This document shows, in pieces, positions 60,000-64,000 of a stretch of DNA of 64,000 nt (position 1 is its first letter; every line of letters begins with the position of its first letter). Source of the stretch: Berberis thunbergii. Taxonomy: Eukaryota > Streptophyta > Magnoliopsida > Ranunculales > Berberidaceae. The DNA is taken from contig QNQO01000806.1 in the NCBI GenBank assembly GCA_003290165.1, forward strand, positions 62,001 through 126,000, read 5' to 3'. Both the position numbers and the translations under genes were made by a program. The notes beneath the pieces are model-generated. The model made no database searches. It worked only from the letters and a program-made list of their open reading frames with translations, and was not told the DNA's origin.

Positions 60000-61665
60000 A
60001 AATTTCCAAGTTCGCTTCGTCAAAAGACACAAATCTCCTTCATTTTAGTCCGCAAGTTTTCCAAGTTCGCTTCGTCAAAGCTGCATCAAATAAAACAACT
60101 CAAAATTAGTCAAATGCGGAAAACCCTATTTTTTGTTTTGTTTCAAGTAGAAAGGTTATAATGGATGGCAGAACTATATAGACAGATCCACAAGTAGCCC
60201 TGCTGAGCACACCAATGGAAAAACCAACATTCCCAAAACACTCTCCATATACTGTTACAATCATCATGTGAAAAAGAAAATGGAGGATTTACATACATTC
60301 CTTTGAAGAACAAGTAGGGTCTATACAGTTCAACCCAATCGCATGACCACGCTTAACTTCCGATTGAGATCACTCCATTTACCGTGAAAAGAATTGCAAA
60401 GTGCAGCATTCACCAGTTGTAATCCCTAAACAGGAAAAATTCCAAGCTAATTAACAACATGCACATAATTCTCTGGATGATTCATTTTAGATATTTTTTG
60501 TTTGAATGCAAATAACTGACCTTCAATGGGAGCTTGTAGGTCAAGAGCATGTGCCTGCGAAAGCTGTCCATTGTATCGAATAGGACAGCCTTGTGAACTT
60601 TGACAGGTTTTCCATTTTTATCAATCCAAGGGTGCTTAGAGAAGTACTGGTAGCTAAAATCTCTGAACATGGGTGAGTTCATTGGATTTGATAATGATGA
60701 ACTTGCATGGTAAATGAATACCGCGTCTTGATTTGCATGAGCTACCATGGCTGCAATCATCGTGTTCACCACCATGTCTCCTGGAATCTGTTAAATATTT
60801 CAACATTATCCTATAAGAAATCTAAAAATAAAAACTAAAACATTTGAATAAGAAATGAATTGAAAGCCATTTAAATCCCAGGAAATAAAAGAGAAGGGAA
60901 AAGTGTACCAGATCAAGAATTGAATCGACACCACCCAAGATGCTTGTTAGTTTTCCCTTGCCGTAAGCAACCCCAAAGCTATCAATTGTCCAGTAATATC
61001 AGCATATCAAAGCATATATGAGACAATAAATAAATAAATATGAAAGACCTAATTAAATTATACATAGATTAATTTTCCAAATTACCTTACACCTTCAACC
61101 CAACCAGGAAATGGTTCTTTGTAAGTGCTGGTGATGATCGTAGGACGTATGATTACAATGGGAAGTTTTTCTTTCAAGTTTCCAATTATCATTTCTCCCA
61201 TTGATTTCGTTAACACATAAGTGTTTGGCCATCCATAGTATCTTGCTCTATTCAAAGAAATTTAAAAAAAAAAAAAAAAACCTTCATTCATTTTTTTTTC
61301 TAAGGGTTTATTTAAAATGTTAGCAGTATAACTAGAAAGACGTTTCCACACGTGAGTTGCTATCGTCTCACCTTAAAATAAACAATGGGAATTTTTTTTC
61401 TTTATCATAATTAAAACTAAAGGGATATCAGGGGTTCATGTTTAGGTAAAAAAAAAAAAAAAAATCTCAAACCTTGATAGACCCAATTCTTTCATGGCCG
61501 ATGTTTCTTCTTCCTTTGTAGCATTTTGAGATTTAAGTTGTTCAAGTGTTTCTCCCACCAGCTTCCTCTCTTGTTCAATGTTTAAACCAGGGGTTCCATT
61601 AAGTGTTTCACCAATTTGGAATCCCTTCTCCAATAAAAGCCCTGATTGCTCTCCACATACATACT
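60000..61665 (-). pseudogene. Fatty acyl-CoA reductase (FAR/MS2-like) fragment (captured, frameshifted)
   Basis: Minus-strand exons: 61665-61473 (EYVCGEQSGLLLEKGFQIGE, MKELGLSRF), about 61247-61086 ([36 protein letters not shown]), about 60982-60909 (VAYGKGKLTSILGGVDSI), about 60780-60525 (MVVNTMIAAMVAHANQD, FSKHPWIDKNGKPVKV), about 60430-60300 (LVNAALCNSFHGKWSDLN) and about 60090-60000 (FDEANLENLRTKMK). It covers the second half of the Rossmann domain, with the catalytic Tyr-X3-Lys (YVLTK), and part of the sterile domain. FAR enzymes make primary fatty alcohols for wax, suberin or pollen wall. An extra G near 60342 shifts the frame in MRLVELYRPYLFFKG. A 22-bp piece (60003-60024) recurs at 60058-60079. 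Confidence 0.9.
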
Positions 61666-62489
61666 CTGGAAAAAAAAACATGTTAAATTATTGATAATTA
61701 ATTTTCACATACCAAAAAAAAAACTACTATCAACAAATGTACAACAATTACCCCATTACCACTTGTCACCACCATCAATGCAAATTTTAGTCTCAGATCT
61801 CAACAACATAAAATTGTTAGTGGACCCAACATTAGGCTAAGTGTAGGTTCTCTAGCTACCTTTGCATAATCCTCCAAAGATAAACTAACTACATTAATCA
61901 ACCTTAAGCGCTACAATTCATGATTATGATCCAACACTCACCTAAAACCCCAATCTTTACAATTCTTAAAAGTTGCAAGTGAAATTTCAAAAAATTCTTA
62001 ATAAAATTATTGAAGTTTGAGTGTGATTGCCAGGATCAATAAACACAATGATTCAACTTTATACCCACCCTTGCACTTTTCCTGATTGGGGTAAAACATT
62101 GTATTACTTTAATTGTTAAACCAATGGAAAGACCAATCTCGAAACAGAATCATGGCAATCCTCTCAACTCCGGTTCTCTATAATGTTTTAATCTGAATTT
62201 CCATGGTTCTGTTTCTATAAAACTCTCGACACTCAAATTTCTTGCTTGGTGAAGCTAAACCCATGCATTCCTGGGGGTCCTAATTATTTTCTTCAGTCAG
62301 GTGTTCATTTTTCTTCTATCTAACACAAAATCTTTATATGAAAACACCTCGACCATGTTTAGTTTCTCTTGAGAAATTGAATTAAAAAAAATACAGTTGG
62401 TTTAACAACAATTCTGAACCACCACATCATTCGAAAAGTTCAGGCTATTACTGAAAAACAAGAGTATGCATTGCCTATGTGTGTTACTC

Positions 62490-62580
62490 AATTACCTTGT
62501 ATTTGACAGTGGCAGAGAAGGTACCAAGAGCACGATTGCCTTGTCGAAACTCTAGAATGTCTCTGGCATTCAAGCATTCA
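62490..62580 (-). pseudogene. Unidentified captured exon
   Basis: The minus strand reads TKAFECLNARDILEFRQGNR and ALGTFSATVKYK before a GTAATT donor. It lies between the NDUFS1 and FAR pieces in the same orientation and looks coding. I cannot assign a family. Confidence 0.35.
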
Positions 62581-62636
62581 AAGGCCTTGGTTACATAAAT
62601 TTCAAGCATTCAAAGAATAGAAAGGAAGGTGCAAAC

Positions 62637-63300
62637 CTTGTGCACTGGATACAACGAGTCGTCACTGTCTTCACCAACGGCCCCAAATTCTTATCAACAA
62701 CAGATCTCTTAACGTCAATGAACCGCCCACGATCAGATCCAAATGCCATAGACGGATCCTGCAAATCACATTCTCCACCCTGATCACAAATGGGGCAATC
62801 CAGCAGGTGATTCATTAGCAAAAACTCCATAACCCCTTCACGAGCCTTCTTCACAATAGGAGTATCCGTCTTAATTTTCATACCTGACATGAAGAAGAAT
62901 AAAAAAAACAACCCAAACAAGTTAGACCAACAAAAAAAAAAAAAAAAGATTGTGATCAACGTTGATGAAATCTGACCTGGGAGAGCGGGCATGGCGCAGG
63001 AAGCGACCGGCTTGGGCGATTTCTCAACTTCTACCAAACACATCCTGCAATTCCCAGCAATGGAGAGGCGACTGTGGTAGCAGAGCCGAGGAATGTCGAC
63101 CCTGGCGACTTCGCAAGCCTGGAGGACAGTGAATCCCTTAGAAATTTTGACTAGGTACCCATCGACGAAAACGATTGCTTCATCGGGGTTGGGGAGATGA
63201 ACCCTAGCTCTAGCTACAGGGATTAGTGGAGGGTGAATTTCAGGGGCTGGCTCCGCTGCGGCTGCTTCAGGGTTTTAAAGCTCTGGGGTGGAGACGATTC
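62637..63300 (-). pseudogene. NDUFS1 (mitochondrial complex I 75-kDa Fe-S subunit) N-terminal fragment (captured)
   Basis: The first exon (about 63300-62977) reads [55 protein letters not shown] and [10 protein letters not shown]. The second (62883-62637) reads [43 protein letters not shown] and TRCIQCTR, ending at a GT donor. Together they hold the [2Fe-2S] cysteines and the [10 protein letters not shown] motif of complex I subunit NDUFS1. A TAA replaces the usual Gln in TPELQNPE (about 63279-63281), so the targeting peptide is cut off from the rest. About 200 of roughly 745 residues are present. It is the most 5' cargo piece of B. Confidence 0.92.
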
Positions 63301-63556
63301 CTCTGAAATTGGATGAGGATGCGAGAACCCTAGAGGAGAACCGATTGAAGGTTGCTCTCCTTCTCCCTCTCTCTTTCTTTCTCTTTCTCCTTTTCCTTCT
63401 CCTTCTCCTTCTCTCTTTCCCTCTCCTTGAAATTTTAGGTTTGAAGCAAAGGGTTGAAAAGGGGGAGATGGAGCGGGAACGCGGGAAGCATTTTTTTAGC
63501 AAAATTTTGCCCGCAAGTATTTCTCCACACGTCCACGTGCAACACACGTGCACGTT

Positions 63557-63763
63557 TGCAACGGTTTTAAGCCGTGGGTCACTATAGCCACGGTTTTTAG
63601 CCGTGGCAACTACACCAACGGTTAGAACCGTTGCCAAGCCTTTTTTTAGCCACGGTTTTAAGCCGTTGGGCACTATAGCCACGGTTTTTAGCCGTGGCAA
63701 ACACACCAACGGCTTAGAACCGTGGCCACCCCTGTGTAGCTAATCAGGTCTTTTGGTGTAGTA
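63557..63763. repeat. Right subterminal array of element B with a tandem duplication
   Basis: The block GCCGTGGGTCACTATAGCCA...CACCAACGGTTAGAACCG (63557-63647) is repeated as GCCGTTGGGCACTATAGCCA...CACCAACGGCTTAGAACCG (63648-63732), with a period of about 91 bases. The last copy leads to the terminus. The same TATAGCCACGGTTTTTAGCC block ends element A. Confidence 0.8.
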
Positions 63764-64000
63764 AATGAACATTGTGAAAGAACGGATCCAAGGTTTTTTT
63801 TTTCTCGGTGGTAGAACATGTACATGGAACGGTAGGAATGTTGTTACTAGGCAAGGAATGTAGTCTGAAAACTTCTAGGAGAATAGATTGATTAGAAAAA
63901 TGCTATTAACCGAAATCCTAATAAACACAAAATCATCATTATCTCCATAGAAGGGAAATATTGCAATTGCCCTGAATTAATAACCTGATCTTAATAAAAA
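63764..64000. other. Sequence right of element B
   Basis: No gene is seen. It starts with the AAT target duplication and is probably the interior of element C. Confidence 0.4.

Overview
This is plant nuclear DNA, most likely from a eudicot: intron-bearing fragments of conserved plant genes, a MIR396 hairpin, plant-type CACTA, hAT, Harbinger, L1, RTE and Copia elements, AT-rich spacers and no operons. The species cannot be told from the sequence. Almost everything is transposon. Only two loci look intact and host-like: a MIR396 hairpin near 42458 and a 77-codon Yos1/IER3IP1-like gene at 46174-46407.

The dominant feature is a set of gene-capturing CACTA (En/Spm-type) transposons. Four copies of one family (here D, A, C, B) share the terminus CACTACACC and long subterminal arrays of small palindromes of the type GCCACGG-N7-CCGTGGC. 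D ends at 2577 and starts left of the window. A is 6840-18348 with ACG target-site duplications. C starts at 50030 and has no visible right end. B is 55211-63763 with AAT duplications and sits inside C. A fifth element of another family, E (19335-27331, CTA duplications, CACTACAAGAAAA terminus), also carries cargo. None has a recognisable transposase.

Their interiors are runs of short, intron-containing pieces of unrelated host genes. D has clathrin heavy chain and a kelch protein. A has a ULP1 SUMO protease, a GDPDL/SHV3-like protein, a SEUSS-like regulator, urease and a coiled-coil protein. E has NOP14 plus unidentified exons. C has a plastid-type cyclophilin, V-ATPase subunit H, a CHR12-like SNF2 ATPase and the ADP-glucose pyrophosphorylase small subunit. 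B has NDUFS1, a fatty acyl-CoA reductase, a plasma-membrane H+-ATPase, the AP-3 mu subunit, proteasome beta-1 (PBA1), an ankyrin protein and a PFA-DSP phosphatase. All recognised pieces run in one direction relative to the element ends, with splice sites often kept, so each element is laid out like a chimeric multi-exon transcription unit. Nonsense codons, a frameshift and lost catalytic residues show that the pieces are not working copies.

Between these lie: a decayed L1 LINE (3440-6230); an RTE LINE inside E (about 21706-24756); a tandemly duplicated segment (from about 28750) holding a Tourist-like MITE, two hAT elements and an 8.1-kb L1 (30179-38303), itself carrying a hAT MITE; a 5'-truncated L1 of the same kind (39880-41075); a quieter stretch with MIR396 and the Yos1-like gene (41.6-47.0 kb); and a Copia LTR with a deleted internal region (47047-49550). 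Several insertions have exact target-site duplications, so much of the order of events can be read directly.
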